Positions 22,972 through 32,917 of a stretch of DNA of 64,000 nucleotides are shown piece by piece (within the stretch, counting starts at the first letter, position 1; each line of letters opens with the position of its first letter). A program made the position numbers and the translations under genes. This DNA comes from Lysobacter sp. 5GHs7-4 (GTDB taxonomy: Bacteria > Pseudomonadota > Gammaproteobacteria > Xanthomonadales > Xanthomonadaceae): positions 4,048,001 through 4,112,000 of the forward strand of contig NZ_CP089924.1 in assembly GCF_021284765.1 (NCBI RefSeq). Direction: 5' to 3'. The notes below the pieces were generated by a model. It was given only the letters and a program-made list of their open reading frames with translations. It did no database searches and was not told the origin of the DNA.

Positions 22972-24056
22972 CAGCGCACCTTCAAGGTCGCCAGGCCGAC
23001 CAGGACCAGCACCACCGAGATGATCCAGAAACGCACGATCACGCGCGGCTCCGGCCAGCCCTTGAGCTCGAAATGGTGGTGGATGGGCGCCATCCGGAAC
23101 ACGCGCTTGCCGGTGAGCTTGAACGAGGCGACCTGGATCATCACCGACAGCGTTTCGATCACGAACACGCCGCCCATGACCACCAGCACCAGTTCCTGGC
23201 GCACGATCACCGCGATGGTGCCCAGCACCGCGCCCAGCGCCAGCGCGCCGATGTCGCCCATGAACACCATCGCCGGATAGGTGTTGAACCACAAAAAGCC
23301 CAGGCCCGCGCCGGCGATGGCCGCGCAGATGATCACCAGCTCGCCCGCGCCCGGCACCTGCGGAATCTGCAGGTAGTTGGAGAACACCGCATTGCCCGAG
23401 GCGTAGGCGAACACGCCCAGCGCGCAGGCCACCAGCACGGTCGGCATGATCGCCAGGCCGTCCAGGCCGTCGGTCAGGTTGACCGCGTTGGAGAAGCCGA
23501 CGATCCAGAAATACGCGATCGCGACGAAGGTCACGCCCACCATCGGCAGCGCGATCGACTTCAGCATCGGGATGTAGAACGTGGTCGCGGCCGGCGCGTC
23601 GGCGGTGTAGTACAGGAACACGCCCGCGGCCAGGCCGAAGATCGACTGCAGCAGGTACTTCCAGCGCGACTTCAGGCCGTTGGGATCGCGGTGCACGATC
23701 TTGATCCAGTCGTCGTACCAGCCGATCGCGCCGAAGCACAGCATCACCGCGATCACCAGCCACACGTAACGGTTGCGCAGGTCGCCCCACAGCAGCACCG
23801 AGGCCAGCACCGTCATCAGGATCAGCGCGCCGCCCATGGTCGGCGTGCCGGCCTTGGAGAAGTGCGACTGCGGACCGTCCTTGCGGATCGGCTGGCCGCC
23901 CTTGTACTGGGCGAGCTTGCGGATCACCGCCGGGCCCCACCACAGCGACAGGCCCAGCGCGGTCAGCGCGCTGAGAATGCCGCGGAACGTGAGATAGCCG
24001 AACAGACCGAACAGGCTCTGAAGTTGTTCCAGCCAGCGCGTCAATTCAAGCAGCAT
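22971..24056 (-). CDS. mraY: MraY, phospho-MurNAc-pentapeptide translocase
   Basis: A 361-residue polytopic enzyme joining phospho-MurNAc-pentapeptide to undecaprenyl phosphate to give lipid I. About ten membrane segments; catalytic-region motifs [19 protein letters not shown] and MAPIHHHFE are intact. The N-terminal start overlaps the end of murF by 11 nt. Confidence 0.98.
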   Translation of the reverse strand: MLLELTRWLEQLQSLFGLFGYLTFRGILSALTALGLSLWWGPAVIRKLAQYKGGQPIRKDGPQSHFSKAGTPTMGGALILMTVLASVLLWGDLRNRYVWLVIAVMLCFGAIGWYDDWIKIVHRDPNGLKSRWKYLLQSIFGLAAGVFLYYTADAPAATTFYIPMLKSIALPMVGVTFVAIAYFWIVGFSNAVNLTDGLDGLAIMPTVLVACALGVFAYASGNAVFSNYLQIPQVPGAGELVIICAAIAGAGLGFLWFNTYPAMVFMGDIGALALGAVLGTIAVIVRQELVLVVMGGVFVIETLSVMIQVASFKLTGKRVFRMAPIHHHFELKGWPEPRVIVRFWIISVVLVLVGLATLKVR

Positions 24057-25452
24057 GCGTCGATTCCTCCCCTTCCGGCGACGCGTCGCTGGCCAGCAGC
24101 GCAGTCACGATCTTGTCCATCGCGCTGCCGCGCGACCCCTTCACCAGCGCGCGCACACCCTCGCGCAGCTCCGCCGCGAGCGCCGTTGCCAGCGCGTCGT
24201 GGCTGTCGTAATGCGTGGCGCCGTCGCCGAACGCGCGCGCCGCCTCGGCACTGAGCGCGCCCAGCGCGAACAAACGCTTGAGCCCGGCGCCCTTGGCGCG
24301 GCGGCCGGCCTCGGCATGCATGGCCGCGCCGTCCGGGCCGAGTTCGCGCATGTCGCCCAGCACCAGCCAGCCTTCGCCCGCGCGACCGTGCGCGGTGGCG
24401 TCGGCCAGGGTGTCGATGGCCGCGGCGACCGAACCGGGATTGGCGTTGTAGCTGTCGTCGATCAGCACCGCGCCGCTGCGCAGGCGATGCGTGACCAGGC
24501 GCCCGGACACCGGCCGCGCGGCGTTGAGGCCGGCGGCGATGACCTCCAGCGCCACGCCCGCGCCCAGCGCCAGCGAGGCCGCGGCGAGCGCATTGCGCAC
24601 GTTGTGGCGGCCCGGAATGGCCAGCGCGATCGCGGCCTCGCCCTGCGGCGTGGTCAGCACGAAGCTCGAGCCCTCCTCGCCCAGGCGGATGTCGCGCGCG
24701 CTCACGTCGGCGCTGGCGTCCAGGCCGAAGCGGATCAGTCGGCGGCCGTGCGCGCGCTGCGCGAAGTACGGCGCGAACGCATCGTCGGCATTGATCACCG
24801 CCACGCCGTCCGGCGGCAGACTGTCGTAGACCGCGGCCTTGGTGTCGGCGATCGCCAGCAGGCTGCCCATGCGCTCCAGGTGCGCCGGCGCGACGTTGTT
24901 GACCAGAGCCACGCGCGCGGGCGCGATCGCGGTCAGATAGGCGATGTCGCCGGGCGCGCCGGTGCCCATCTCGTAGACCGCGAACTGCGCGTCCTCGGGC
25001 GCGGCCAGCACCGCTAGGGGCATGCCGATCTCGTTGTTGCGGTTGCCCGGCGTGGCGTAGGCGCGGCCGGCGCGGTCGAGGATCGCGATGGTGAGGTTCT
25101 TGACGCTGGTCTTGCCGCTGCTGCCGGTGATGGCCAGGGTGATGGTGGCGCCGCGTTCGCGCTGCACCGCGGTGGCGAAGGCGGCCAGCGCGCGCTCGGT
25201 GTCGGCCACGACCACCTGCGGCAGCGCCGCGTCGATCGGGCGCGACACCAGCGCGCCGGCCACGCCCGCGGCGGCCGCCGCGGCGACATGGTCGTGGCCG
25301 TCGAAACGCTCGCCCTTGAGCGCGACGAACAGCGCCTCGCGCGCGTCGGCCAAGGCGCGGGTATCGGTGACCACCGCCGCGACCACGGCGTCGTCGCCGT
25401 GCAGGCGGCCGCCGGTCATGCGCGCGATGTCGGACAGGCGTAGCGGTTTCAT
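24046..25452 (-). CDS. murF: MurF, UDP-MurNAc-tripeptide--D-Ala-D-Ala ligase
   Basis: A 468-residue Mur ligase adding D-Ala-D-Ala to the UDP-MurNAc-tripeptide. ATP loop [12 protein letters not shown] (about 107-118), [21 protein letters not shown] and the MDKIV end are typical of MurF. Start ATG overlaps the murE stop. Its substrates come from DdlB and MurE in the same operon. Confidence 0.97.
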   Translation of the reverse strand: MKPLRLSDIARMTGGRLHGDDAVVAAVVTDTRALADAREALFVALKGERFDGHDHVAAAAAAGVAGALVSRPIDAALPQVVVADTERALAAFATAVQRERGATITLAITGSSGKTSVKNLTIAILDRAGRAYATPGNRNNEIGMPLAVLAAPEDAQFAVYEMGTGAPGDIAYLTAIAPARVALVNNVAPAHLERMGSLLAIADTKAAVYDSLPPDGVAVINADDAFAPYFAQRAHGRRLIRFGLDASADVSARDIRLGEEGSSFVLTTPQGEAAIALAIPGRHNVRNALAAASLALGAGVALEVIAAGLNAARPVSGRLVTHRLRSGAVLIDDSYNANPGSVAAAIDTLADATAHGRAGEGWLVLGDMRELGPDGAAMHAEAGRRAKGAGLKRLFALGALSAEAARAFGDGATHYDSHDALATALAAELREGVRALVKGSRGSAMDKIVTALLASDASPEGEESTHAA

Positions 25453-26930
25453 CGCCTGGCCTCCAGCGCTGCGTGCGCGACCTGGGTGTCGTCGAAGGGA
25501 TGCTGCACGCCGTCGATGTCCTGGTAAGGCTCGTGGCCCTTGCCGGCCACCAGCACGATGTCGTCGGCGCCGGCGTCGGCGATCGCGCGCGCGATCGCGG
25601 CGGCGCGGTCGCGCAGCACGATCGCGCGCTCGGGATGGGCGAAGCCGGCGACGATGTCGGCGACGATGGCGTCGCCGTTCTCGCGCCGCGGGTTGTCGTC
25701 GGTGACCACCACGGTGTCCGCGCGCGCCTCGGCGATCGCCGCCATCTGCGGGCGCTTGCCGCGGTCGCGTTCGCCGCCGCAGCCGAACACGCAGATCAGG
25801 CGCGCGCGCGCGTGGCCGCGCAGCGAGGCCAGCGCCTGCTCCAGCGCATCGGGGGTGTGCGCATAGTCGATCACCACCAGCGGACGGCCGTCGTCGCCGC
25901 CCAGGCGGTTCATGCGGCCGTGGATGGGCTGCAGCTGCGACAAAGTCTCGGCGATCTGCGCCGGCGCGTCGCCCAGCGCGTACAGCGCGCCGGCCACCGC
26001 CAACAGATTGTCGACGTTGAAACGGCCCAGCAACGGCGACGCCACCGCGTGCGCCTGCCCGTCGACCACCAGCTCGAAACCGATGCCGCGGTTGTCGAAC
26101 GTCAGGCGCTCGGCGCGCAGTTGCGCGTCCTGGACGCCGCGCGAGCTCAAGCCGATCGCGCGCACCGTCGCCGGCAGGCCGGCGTGCAGCTCGCGGCCGA
26201 ACGCATCGTCGAGGTTGATCGCGCCGGCCTTTAGGCCCGGCCATGCGAACAGGCGCGCCTTGGCCGCGCCGTAGCTGGCCATGTCGCCGTGGTAGTCGAG
26301 ATGGTCGCGGGTGAGATTGGTGAACACGCCCACGTCGAAATGCACGCCGTCGACACGCCCCTGGTCGAGCGCGTGCGAGCTGACTTCCATCGCCACCGCC
26401 TGCGCGCCGGCGTCGTGCATGTCGGCCAGCAGCTCGTGCAGTTGCAGCACCAACGGCGTGGTGAAGCCGGTCGGCACGATCTGGCCGTACAAGCCCGCGC
26501 CCAGCGTGCCGATGGTGCCGCAGCGCAAACCGCGCAGGCTCCAGGCTTGCGCCAGCAGCTGCACGGTGGAGGTCTTGCCGTTGGTGCCGGTCACGCCGAC
26601 CATGGTCATGGCGTCGCTGACGCGGCCGTGAAAACGATCGCCCATCTCGCCCAGGCGGGCGCGCAGGCCCGGCACGGCGATGGCGTCGTCGGGCGCCGGC
26701 AGATCGTCCGGTGCCGGCGGTTCGAACAGGATCGCGCTGGCGCCCGCGGCGCGCGCCTGGGCGACGAACTTCAAGCCGTGCGCGCCGAAACCGGCGATCG
26801 CGACGAAGGCGTCGCCCGCGCGCACCGCGCGGCTGTCCAGCGTCAGTCCGCTGATGTCCAGGCCTGCCGGCACTGCCGCCACGTCGGGCAGCAGTTCGCG
26901 CAGCGGCATGCGGCGGCGCGCGGCGCTCAT
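25449..26930 (-). CDS. murE: MurE, UDP-MurNAc-Ala-Glu--meso-DAP ligase
   Basis: A 493-residue Mur ligase adding meso-diaminopimelate. Motifs: [14 protein letters not shown] loop (about 114-124), LTRDHLDYH, and the specificity motif DDNPRREN, whose DNPR marks DAP rather than Lys usage. ATG overlaps the ftsI stop. Acts after the D-Glu residue is in place, so it depends on a MurD-type activity not encoded here. Confidence 0.97.
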   Translation of the reverse strand: MSAARRRMPLRELLPDVAAVPAGLDISGLTLDSRAVRAGDAFVAIAGFGAHGLKFVAQARAAGASAILFEPPAPDDLPAPDDAIAVPGLRARLGEMGDRFHGRVSDAMTMVGVTGTNGKTSTVQLLAQAWSLRGLRCGTIGTLGAGLYGQIVPTGFTTPLVLQLHELLADMHDAGAQAVAMEVSSHALDQGRVDGVHFDVGVFTNLTRDHLDYHGDMASYGAAKARLFAWPGLKAGAINLDDAFGRELHAGLPATVRAIGLSSRGVQDAQLRAERLTFDNRGIGFELVVDGQAHAVASPLLGRFNVDNLLAVAGALYALGDAPAQIAETLSQLQPIHGRMNRLGGDDGRPLVVIDYAHTPDALEQALASLRGHARARLICVFGCGGERDRGKRPQMAAIAEARADTVVVTDDNPRRENGDAIVADIVAGFAHPERAIVLRDRAAAIARAIADAGADDIVLVAGKGHEPYQDIDGVQHPFDDTQVAHAALEARR

Positions 26931-28888
26931 CGTCCCGCTCCCAGCGGCGCCATCGCACCGGCCGCCACCGGCGGCAGGTCGACGGGCAGCTCTTCGACCG
27001 GTTCGTCCACCTCGGCGGCATCGACCGGCAGCACCGGGCCGGTGGCCTTGCCGCCGTTGGCCTTGAGGCGCTTGGCCTCGGCCGCCGACTGCGCCGCCAG
27101 CCAGGTATCGATGTCGTCCGGCGCCACGTCCATCAGGCGCAGCGCGCCGTCCATGACGTTGCGGAACACCGGGCCCGACACGCGGCCGCCGTAGTAGCCG
27201 CGCATCGACGGATCGGGTTCGCTGACCACCACCGCCATCGAGAAACGCGGACGGTTCACCGGCACCACGCCGGCGAACAGCGAGATGTACTTGTTGGAAT
27301 AGCCGCCGCTGGCGCTGAACTTACGCGAGGTGCCGGTCTTGCCGGCGACGTGGTAGCCCAGGATCGCCGCGTCCTTGGCGGTGCCACCCGGCTCGGTCAC
27401 GGTCTGCATCATGCGCATGACTTCGCCGGCGACCTTGGGCTCCATCACCTGGGTCGGCTCGTTGCGCTGGCCGCGCACGAAGGTCGGCGCGATCAGCTTG
27501 CCGCCGTTGGCCAGCGCCGCGTAGGCCATGGCGATCTGCAGCGGCGTGGCCGAAAGGCCGTAGCCGTAGGACATGGTCGCCTTGGTGGTGCCGCTCCAGC
27601 GGTCCGGCGCCATCACCACGCCCGCCGACTCGCCCGGGAAGCCGCTTTCGGGCTTGCGGCCGTAACCGAAGCCCTTGACGAACTGATAGTAGTAATCGTT
27701 GGGCAGCGGTAGCGCGAGCTTGGCGGCGCCGACGTTGGAACTCTTGGTGATCACGCCGGTGACGTTGAGCACGCCGTAGTTGTGCGTGTCGGTGATGCGG
27801 TAGCGGCCGTTGGGCATCCAGCCCGGGCGCGTGTCGACGATCGTGGCCGGCGTGACGCGACCCGACTGCAGCGCCGCGGCGATGGTGATCGGCTTCATGG
27901 TCGAGCCGGGCTCGACCACGTCGGTGACCGCGCGGTTGCGGTGGGTGTCGGGATTGCCGGCACCGAGCAGGTTCGGGTTGTAGGTCGGCAGGTTGGCCAT
28001 CGCCAGCACCTCGCCGGTGTACACGTCCAGCACCACCGCCGAACCGCTGCTGGCGCCGGTTTCCAGCAGGGCGCGGCGCAGTTCGCGATAGGTCAAATAC
28101 TGAATGCGGCGGTCGATGGTCAGGGTCAGGTCGTGACCGGGCTCGGCCGACTTGATCAGATCGACGTTCTCGATGATGCGGCCGGCGCCGTCGCGGCGCA
28201 CGCGCTTGGCGCCGGGCTTGCCGCGCAGCCAATCGTCGAACGCCAGCTCCAGGCCTTCCTGTCCGCGGTCGTCGATGTTGGTGAAGCCCAACACGTGCGC
28301 CATCGCTTCGCCCTGCGGGTAGAAGCGACGGAACTCGCGCTGCGAGAACACGCCGGGAATCTTGCGCGCCAGGATGCGGTGCGCCTCGTCCGGATTGATC
28401 CGGCGCTTGAGGTACAGGAATTCCTTGCCCGAACGCTGGCTGAGCTTGCGGGTCAGGTAATCGACGGGCACGCCCAGCGCCGCCGCCAGCTCCGGCAGAC
28501 GCGCCGGGTTCTTCAGCAGTTCCTTGGGATTGCCCCAGATCGACTCGACCGGCGTGGACACCGCCAACGGCTCGCCGTTGCGGTCGGTGATCATGCCGCG
28601 CGAGGTCGGGATCGGGATCTCGCGCAGCGCGCGCGCATCGCCCTGCTGGCGGTAGAAATCGTTGCCGACCACCTGCAGGTAGAACGCGCGCCCGACCAGC
28701 GCCAGCGCGCACAGGCCCAGGGCGCCGCCGACGATCACCAGGCGGTTGCGCAGGTCGAAGCGCGCGCGCGTGCGCGGCTTGCCGGCGCCACGGTCGGCGC
28801 CGCCGCGCGCGTACGGCGCCTGGCGCTTGCCGCGCTCGCCGAGCAGGCGGTCCAGCGGGCCGCTGCGGGGTTCGTCGCGCCGGCTCAT
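26927..28888 (-). CDS. ftsI: FtsI (PBP3), septal transpeptidase
   Basis: A 653-residue bitopic class B penicillin-binding protein cross-linking septal peptidoglycan. Arg-rich cytoplasmic tail of about 48 residues, membrane segment about 49-70, then pedestal and transpeptidase domains with the catalytic triad motifs Ser329-Thr-Met-Lys332, Ser383-Ser-Asn385 (SxN) and Lys517-Thr-Gly519. The C-terminal extension rich in Pro, Val and Glu is longer than in E. coli. Confidence 0.97.
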   Translation of the reverse strand: MSRRDEPRSGPLDRLLGERGKRQAPYARGGADRGAGKPRTRARFDLRNRLVIVGGALGLCALALVGRAFYLQVVGNDFYRQQGDARALREIPIPTSRGMITDRNGEPLAVSTPVESIWGNPKELLKNPARLPELAAALGVPVDYLTRKLSQRSGKEFLYLKRRINPDEAHRILARKIPGVFSQREFRRFYPQGEAMAHVLGFTNIDDRGQEGLELAFDDWLRGKPGAKRVRRDGAGRIIENVDLIKSAEPGHDLTLTIDRRIQYLTYRELRRALLETGASSGSAVVLDVYTGEVLAMANLPTYNPNLLGAGNPDTHRNRAVTDVVEPGSTMKPITIAAALQSGRVTPATIVDTRPGWMPNGRYRITDTHNYGVLNVTGVITKSSNVGAAKLALPLPNDYYYQFVKGFGYGRKPESGFPGESAGVVMAPDRWSGTTKATMSYGYGLSATPLQIAMAYAALANGGKLIAPTFVRGQRNEPTQVMEPKVAGEVMRMMQTVTEPGGTAKDAAILGYHVAGKTGTSRKFSASGGYSNKYISLFAGVVPVNRPRFSMAVVVSEPDPSMRGYYGGRVSGPVFRNVMDGALRLMDVAPDDIDTWLAAQSAAEAKRLKANGGKATGPVLPVDAAEVDEPVEELPVDLPPVAAGAMAPLGAGR

Positions 28889-29151
28889 GGCTTGATCACC
28901 ACGGTTTCGGCGCCTTCCGGAAACTTCATGCCCAGGCGGTCGCGCGCGACCTGATCGATGCGGTTGCTCTCGGCCCAGGTCGCCTGCTCCAGCTGCAGGC
29001 GGCCGAATTCGATGTTGAGTTCGTCGCGTTCGCGGTCGAGCTTGTTGAGCTGCACGAACAGCTGGCGGTGCTGATGGCGCGCATAGACCACGGCCAGGGC
29101 CGAGGCCAGGTTGGCCACCACCAGCACGGTCACGAGCAGGCGCAGGGTCAT
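28885..29151 (-). CDS. ftsL: FtsL, division protein
   Basis: An 88-residue bitopic protein: short N-terminus, membrane segment (about 3-23) and a periplasmic coiled coil with heptads ([18 protein letters not shown]) that pairs with FtsB. Size, place between rsmH and ftsI, and the ATGA overlap with ftsI support the call although the family is poorly conserved. Confidence 0.92.
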   Translation of the reverse strand: MTLRLLVTVLVVANLASALAVVYARHQHRQLFVQLNKLDRERDELNIEFGRLQLEQATWAESNRIDQVARDRLGMKFPEGAETVVIKP

Positions 29152-30089
29152 GCCGCCTCCCCGAGCTTTTCGGCCACGCGCAGCACCGCGCTGCGCGCGC
29201 GCGGGTTGTCGGCGGTTTCCTCGTCCAGCGCCTTCTGCGCGCCGCCGATCGCCAGCAGCGTGGGCGTGAACGCGACCTCGATCGGCATGCGCCGGTTGGC
29301 CGGCGGAGCCTTGCTGTGGCGCGCGATGAACTGCTTGACGATGCGGTCTTCCAACGAATGGAAGCTGATCACCGCCAGCCGGCCGCCGGGCTTGAGCCGC
29401 GCCAGCGCACCGTCCAGTCCGGTTTCCAGGTCGGCCAGCTCGCGGTTGATGTGGATGCGGATGGCCTGGAAGCTGCGCGTGGCCGGATGGATCTTGTCGC
29501 CGCCGCGCGGAATCACCGACGCGATCAGGTCGGCCAGCTGTGCGGTGCGGGTCAGCGGCTGCTCGCCGCGACGGGCGACGATGGCGCGCGCGATGCGGCG
29601 GCTCTGGCGTTCCTCGCCGTAGGTCCACAGCACGTCGGCGATCTCGCGGTCGGTCGCCTCGGCCAGCCACTGCGCCGCGCTCTGGCCGCTGTCGGGGTCC
29701 ATGCGCATGTCCAGCGGACCGTCCTTGCCGAAGCTGAAGCCGCGCTCGGCCACGTCCAACTGCGGCGAAGACACGCCCAGGTCCAGCAGGATGCCGTCCA
29801 GACCGGACGCGGCCGCGTCCCAATGCGCGAGCTGGGCGAAGCTGCCGCGGAAGATCGCCACGCGCGGATCGGCGCCGAACTCGCGTTCGGCGACGGCGAT
29901 CGCTTCGGGATCCTTGTCCATCAGCAGCAGCCGGCCTCCGGCGCCGAGTTGATCGAGTACGCCGCGCGCATGCCCGCCACGGCCGAACGTGCCATCCAGA
30001 TACGTCCCACTCCCGTCGATGCGCAGGCCGTCCAGGACCTGCCGATACATCACGGGGAGGTGGCTGGATCGCGCGCCCGGGCGCTCCAT
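29148..30089 (-). CDS. rsmH: RsmH (MraW), 16S rRNA C1402 N4-methyltransferase
   Basis: About 313 residues, SAM-dependent. Motifs: [16 protein letters not shown] loop [27 protein letters not shown] and [12 protein letters not shown]. It modifies the same nucleotide, C1402, as RsmI encoded at 32918-33742. ATG 30089 is listed; a GTG at 30104 that overlaps the mraZ stop as GTGA is an equally coupled alternative, adding five residues. Confidence 0.95.
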   Translation of the reverse strand: MERPGARSSHLPVMYRQVLDGLRIDGSGTYLDGTFGRGGHARGVLDQLGAGGRLLLMDKDPEAIAVAEREFGADPRVAIFRGSFAQLAHWDAAASGLDGILLDLGVSSPQLDVAERGFSFGKDGPLDMRMDPDSGQSAAQWLAEATDREIADVLWTYGEERQSRRIARAIVARRGEQPLTRTAQLADLIASVIPRGGDKIHPATRSFQAIRIHINRELADLETGLDGALARLKPGGRLAVISFHSLEDRIVKQFIARHSKAPPANRRMPIEVAFTPTLLAIGGAQKALDEETADNPRARSAVLRVAEKLGEAA

Positions 30090-30100
30090 GCCACCGCCCG

Positions 30101-30547
30101 TCACAGCTGCAGGTCGAGCAGCTCGTCGCTCAGATCGTCGTCGGTAATGGTCTGACGGATCTGCGCGTGATGCGCCTGCTCGCTCCACAACTCGAATTTG
30201 TCGCCCATGCCCAGCAGCACGGCCTTCTTCTCTATGCCCACCGCGGCGCGATGGCTGGCCGGCACGCTGATGCGGCCGTTGCCGTCGAGCTCGACGAAGG
30301 ACGCCGCGCCGACCAGCTTGAGCTGGATGTTGCGGTTGACCTTCTTGGCCTTGGGCAGCGCGTTGACCTGGTCGCGCACGCGCTCCCAGACCGCCAGCGG
30401 ATAGAGGTAGAGGCTGCCGGCCTCGAACGGGTTGTAGGTGATGACCAGGCGGTTGCCGCACTCGCGCGCGACAAGGTCCCGATAAGCGGTGGGCACCGCT
30501 AGCCGGCCCTTGTCGTCGATCGTGATGGCGGTTTCGCCCTGGAACAT
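30101..30547 (-). CDS. mraZ: MraZ, dcw-cluster transcriptional regulator
   Basis: A 148-residue protein with two MraZ/AbrB-like repeats, [20 protein letters not shown] at the N-terminus and [16 protein letters not shown] in the middle. MraZ rings bind direct repeats upstream of their own operon and usually repress it. First gene of the dcw cluster; AAGGTGGGCA precedes ATG. Its probable operator is annotated at 30660-30694. Confidence 0.96.
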   Translation of the reverse strand: MFQGETAITIDDKGRLAVPTAYRDLVARECGNRLVITYNPFEAGSLYLYPLAVWERVRDQVNALPKAKKVNRNIQLKLVGAASFVELDGNGRISVPASHRAAVGIEKKAVLLGMGDKFELWSEQAHHAQIRQTITDDDLSDELLDLQL

Positions 30548-30659
30548 TGCCCACCTTGTGCGGCGCCCCTCTCTACCGGACGGGTCGCCTGGTTAGGTCC
30601 GCCTTGCGAGCGGATCACCTGCGTACTGGCCGCCAACCGGCGGCCAAGCCTCCGAAAAA

Positions 30660-30694
30660 ACCACAAAAAACCCGGTTTTCCCTCGGATGCCCAC
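30660..30694 (-). promoter_or_regulatory. mraZ: Candidate MraZ operator: four boxes at 10-bp spacing
   Basis: On the minus strand GTGGG (30694-30690), GAGGG (30684-30680), CGGGT (30674-30670) and GTGGT (30664-30660) recur exactly every 10 bp. Known MraZ boxes are GTGGG-like direct repeats spaced by 5 nt, so geometry and sequence agree. The first box overlaps the predicted -10 element, fitting autorepression. Confidence 0.72.
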
Positions 30695-30720
30695 CTTAGC
30701 ACTGCGCACAAGGTTGTCAA
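30693..30720 (-). promoter_or_regulatory. Candidate mraZ (dcw) promoter
   Basis: Minus strand: consensus -35 TTGACA (30720-30715), 16-nt spacer, weak -10 TAAGGT (30698-30693). It is the only good -35 in this gap, leaving a leader of about 140 nt before mraZ. The poor -10 is a caution. Confidence 0.55.
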
Positions 30721-31062
30721 CAACTTTTGAGACGGAATTTCGCTAGGCGCATCAATGGCTTGCGGCAATCTTCAGAACTTTATTCAAGACTTATCCACTA
30801 ACCTTTGTTTCGTCTCATATTTTGAGATTAGAGCGATTACTTTGACCGGGGTCGCAGTCTTGAGGCGGGTACGGGCGGGGCGTGCTGCGTCGCAGCATCG
30901 GAATTGGGACGGTCGTCAACCGGCGTGGCCGACGGGCTGTGCGGCGCCGGCGGCCAGACCACAATCCTGAACAGGCACGCAGGAGGGGGTCGCCACTTGG
31001 CGCGAACCACGATGCGGGCGAGCATCCGGGGCCCAGCGCTTCATCGACAGGAATGCACCGCC
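30721..31062. other. Divergent intergenic region between mraZ and the VOC gene
   Basis: An AT-rich patch (30770-30845) contains TTATCCACT (30791-30799, one mismatch to a DnaA box) and the small palindrome TCTCATATTTTGAGA (30813-30827). These may mark a + strand promoter, but no confident -35/-10 pair is seen. The remainder is GC-rich with no gene. Confidence 0.4.
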
Positions 31063-31449
31063 ATGGGCCAGACCGTCATCCCGCAACTTCGGATGCTCCG
31101 CGCGGGCATCAGCCTGCCCTTCTACGAACGCCTGGGCTTCAGCGTGGATTGGCAGCACCAGTTCGAGCCCGGCTTCCCACTGTTCGTGCAGCTCACGCGC
31201 GCCGGCCAGACCATTTTCCTCAGCGAACACCGCGACGACTGCGCAGTGGGCGGCGCCGTCTACTTCGTAGTCCCCGACGTGGACGAATGCCACCGCGCGT
31301 TCGCGGCCAACGGCATAGCCATCGCCGAACCACCCGAGAACACCCCTTGGGACACCCGCGAAATGCTGGTCGCCGACCCCGACGGCAACCGCCTGCGATT
31401 CGCGACCGACGCGACACCGGCCAACGCGGACGACGCCAACAAACCCTAG
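31063..31449 (+). CDS. VOC-superfamily (glyoxalase/bleomycin resistance-like) protein
   Basis: A 128-residue single VOC domain. It shows the usual layout: ISLPFYERLGFSVDW at the start, FLSEHRDD in the middle, VYFVVPDVDECHRAF, and LVADPDGNRLRFATD at the end, where a metal-ligand Glu is common but here LRF follows. Substrate cannot be told from sequence; relatives range from glyoxalase I to drug-binding proteins. Monocistronic, followed by repeats and a + strand terminator at 31932-31970. Confidence 0.8.
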   Translation: MGQTVIPQLRMLRAGISLPFYERLGFSVDWQHQFEPGFPLFVQLTRAGQTIFLSEHRDDCAVGGAVYFVVPDVDECHRAFAANGIAIAEPPENTPWDTREMLVADPDGNRLRFATDATPANADDANKP

Positions 31450-31504
31450 CCGCGACGCAACCACGAAGCCCCGCGCGCCCTCGCCCCAGCCGCACCCGGC
31501 CCGA

Positions 31505-31553
31505 CGCACAGCGGCCGGGCGTTCGGTCCGGCGCGAGCCAATGGCTCGCAAGC
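31505..31553. repeat. Single copy of the GAGCCA/TGGCTC palindrome family
   Basis: CGGGCGTTCGGTCCGGCGCG followed by GAGCCAATGGCTCGCAAGCG. It matches the 70-bp units at 11649-11858, apart from a few bases. The whole 31450-31993 gap consists of such elements and has no gene. Confidence 0.7.
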
Positions 31554-31710
31554 GCCACCGCTCACCCCGCAAGCGGGAGAGGGGGCAAGATCGCAATGGC
31601 CGGCTCGCCCCCTCGATGTGGAGAGCCCCCTTAAGTTATCGCCCCGAAGCACCGAAGATCTTTCGCGTCGGTGCCGGCCCAACGCCAACTTGGCGCAGAG
31701 CGCTGAAGTC

Positions 31711-31740
31711 CCTGGATCCCCGCCTTCGCGGGGATGACGG
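31711..31740. repeat. REP-like palindrome
   Basis: CTGGATCCCCGCCTTCGCGG followed by GGATGACGG: stem CCCCGC/GCGGGG around CTTC or similar. Same family as 8441-8600, 50503-50661 and 52558-52834. Confidence 0.75.
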
Positions 31741-31772
31741 CAAAAAGCCGCAACGCAAGCTCGACGGGAAGA

Positions 31773-31922
31773 GCCCCCTTAGTAAGGGGGCGCCGCGAAG
31801 CGGCGGGGATTGGAAGTACATAGCGGGGCCCGAAGTTCGTGCAACGAACTTTGGGATTTCATGCGCAGCATGAAATGCACCCCCTTAGTAAGGGGGCGCC
31901 GCGAAGCGGCGGGGATTGGAAG
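31773..31922. repeat. Two copies of a 44-bp repeat flanking two short palindromes
   Basis: CCCCCTTAGTAAGGGGGCGC with CGCGAAGCGGCGGGGATTGG occurs at 31773-31816 and again at 31879-31922. Between them lie AAGTTCGTGCAACGAACTT and ATTTCATGCGCAGCATGAAAT, each a perfect or near-perfect palindrome. No coding potential; the open frame across it is only translated repeat. Confidence 0.8.
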
Positions 31923-31931
31923 AAAGAGCCT

Positions 31932-31970
31932 GGGGCCCAAAGTTTGCTGTGCAAACTTTGGGGCTTTTTT
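31932..31970 (+). terminator. Intrinsic terminator on the + strand
   Basis: GCCCAAAGTTTGC, loop TGT, GCAAACTTTGGGGC, then TTTTTT. A 13-bp stem and clean T-run end + strand transcription from the VOC gene before it runs antisense into rnpB. The following TTTTTTAGACGCC-CTC-GGCGTCTAAAAAA (31965-31993) is another perfect palindrome, directly at the rnpB 3' end. Confidence 0.75.
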
Positions 31971-31993
31971 AGACGCCCTCGGCGTCTAAAAAA

Positions 31994-32360
<367 letters not shown>

Positions 32361-32452
32361 GCGCATTATCGCATGCGCAGGGCCGGGCCGACGTCGGTAA
32401 GGTTAAATGGGCGCACACGACGTACCGCGCGTCCAAGCCAAGACCGACCGCC

Positions 32453-32794
32453 ATGCATAGCGACGACCCGGAAGATCACTACCCGCTGTATCCGCTGGGC
32501 ATGCTGCGCCGTCACGGTCTGATCGACGCCCAGAATCTGGCCGAGCGCCTGCCGGACTGGACCGAAGAACAACTGCGTGCGGCGTTCTGGCCGGCCTATC
32601 GCGCGATCCGCGAAACCGAAGCCGATCTGGAGCGGATGTCCGGCATCGACGGCGGCGAGCGCGTGATATCGCTCAATGGCCTGCCGATCTTCGTGTCCGA
32701 GGACAGTTGGAGCTTCCAGGTTCTGGCGGGCCCGGAATTGATGGATCGATTGGTCGCCGCGCTGACGCAGGCACGCGAGGCGCGAGCGGATTGA
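32453..32794 (+). CDS. Conserved hypothetical protein, 113 aa
   Basis: An acidic 113-residue soluble protein without signal peptide or membrane segment, with HSDDPEDHYPLYPLGMLRRHGL at the start (shown in part), then EEQLRAAFWPAYRAIRETE helices and a C-terminal helix ending LVAALTQAREARAD. Not recognised. Codon usage is like the neighbours and the frame starts just outside rnpB on the opposite strand, so it is probably a real gene transcribed divergently from rnpB and convergently with rsmI. Confidence 0.65.
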   Translation: MHSDDPEDHYPLYPLGMLRRHGLIDAQNLAERLPDWTEEQLRAAFWPAYRAIRETEADLERMSGIDGGERVISLNGLPIFVSEDSWSFQVLAGPELMDRLVAALTQAREARAD

Positions 32795-32917
32795 CCGCGC
32801 TCGAAAGCGGCACGGCCCGCGCGGTCGGCGCAGGTCGCGGTCGCTCGTTGTGGCAAGCGGCCTCGCAGCGCCGCTCCGCGGTGGCGACGCTTCGCGCCGG
32901 CAACCGTTACCGAGCGC

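Noticed and set aside
31541..31873. A 110-residue + strand frame with SLDPRLRGDDGK
   Set aside because: The peptide is the translation of REP and 44-bp repeats, not a gene.
31965..31993. TTTTTT-stem-AAAAAA palindrome as the rnpB terminator
   Set aside because: The T-run precedes rather than follows the stem on both strands, so it is only described as a palindrome; the + strand terminator just before it is clearer.
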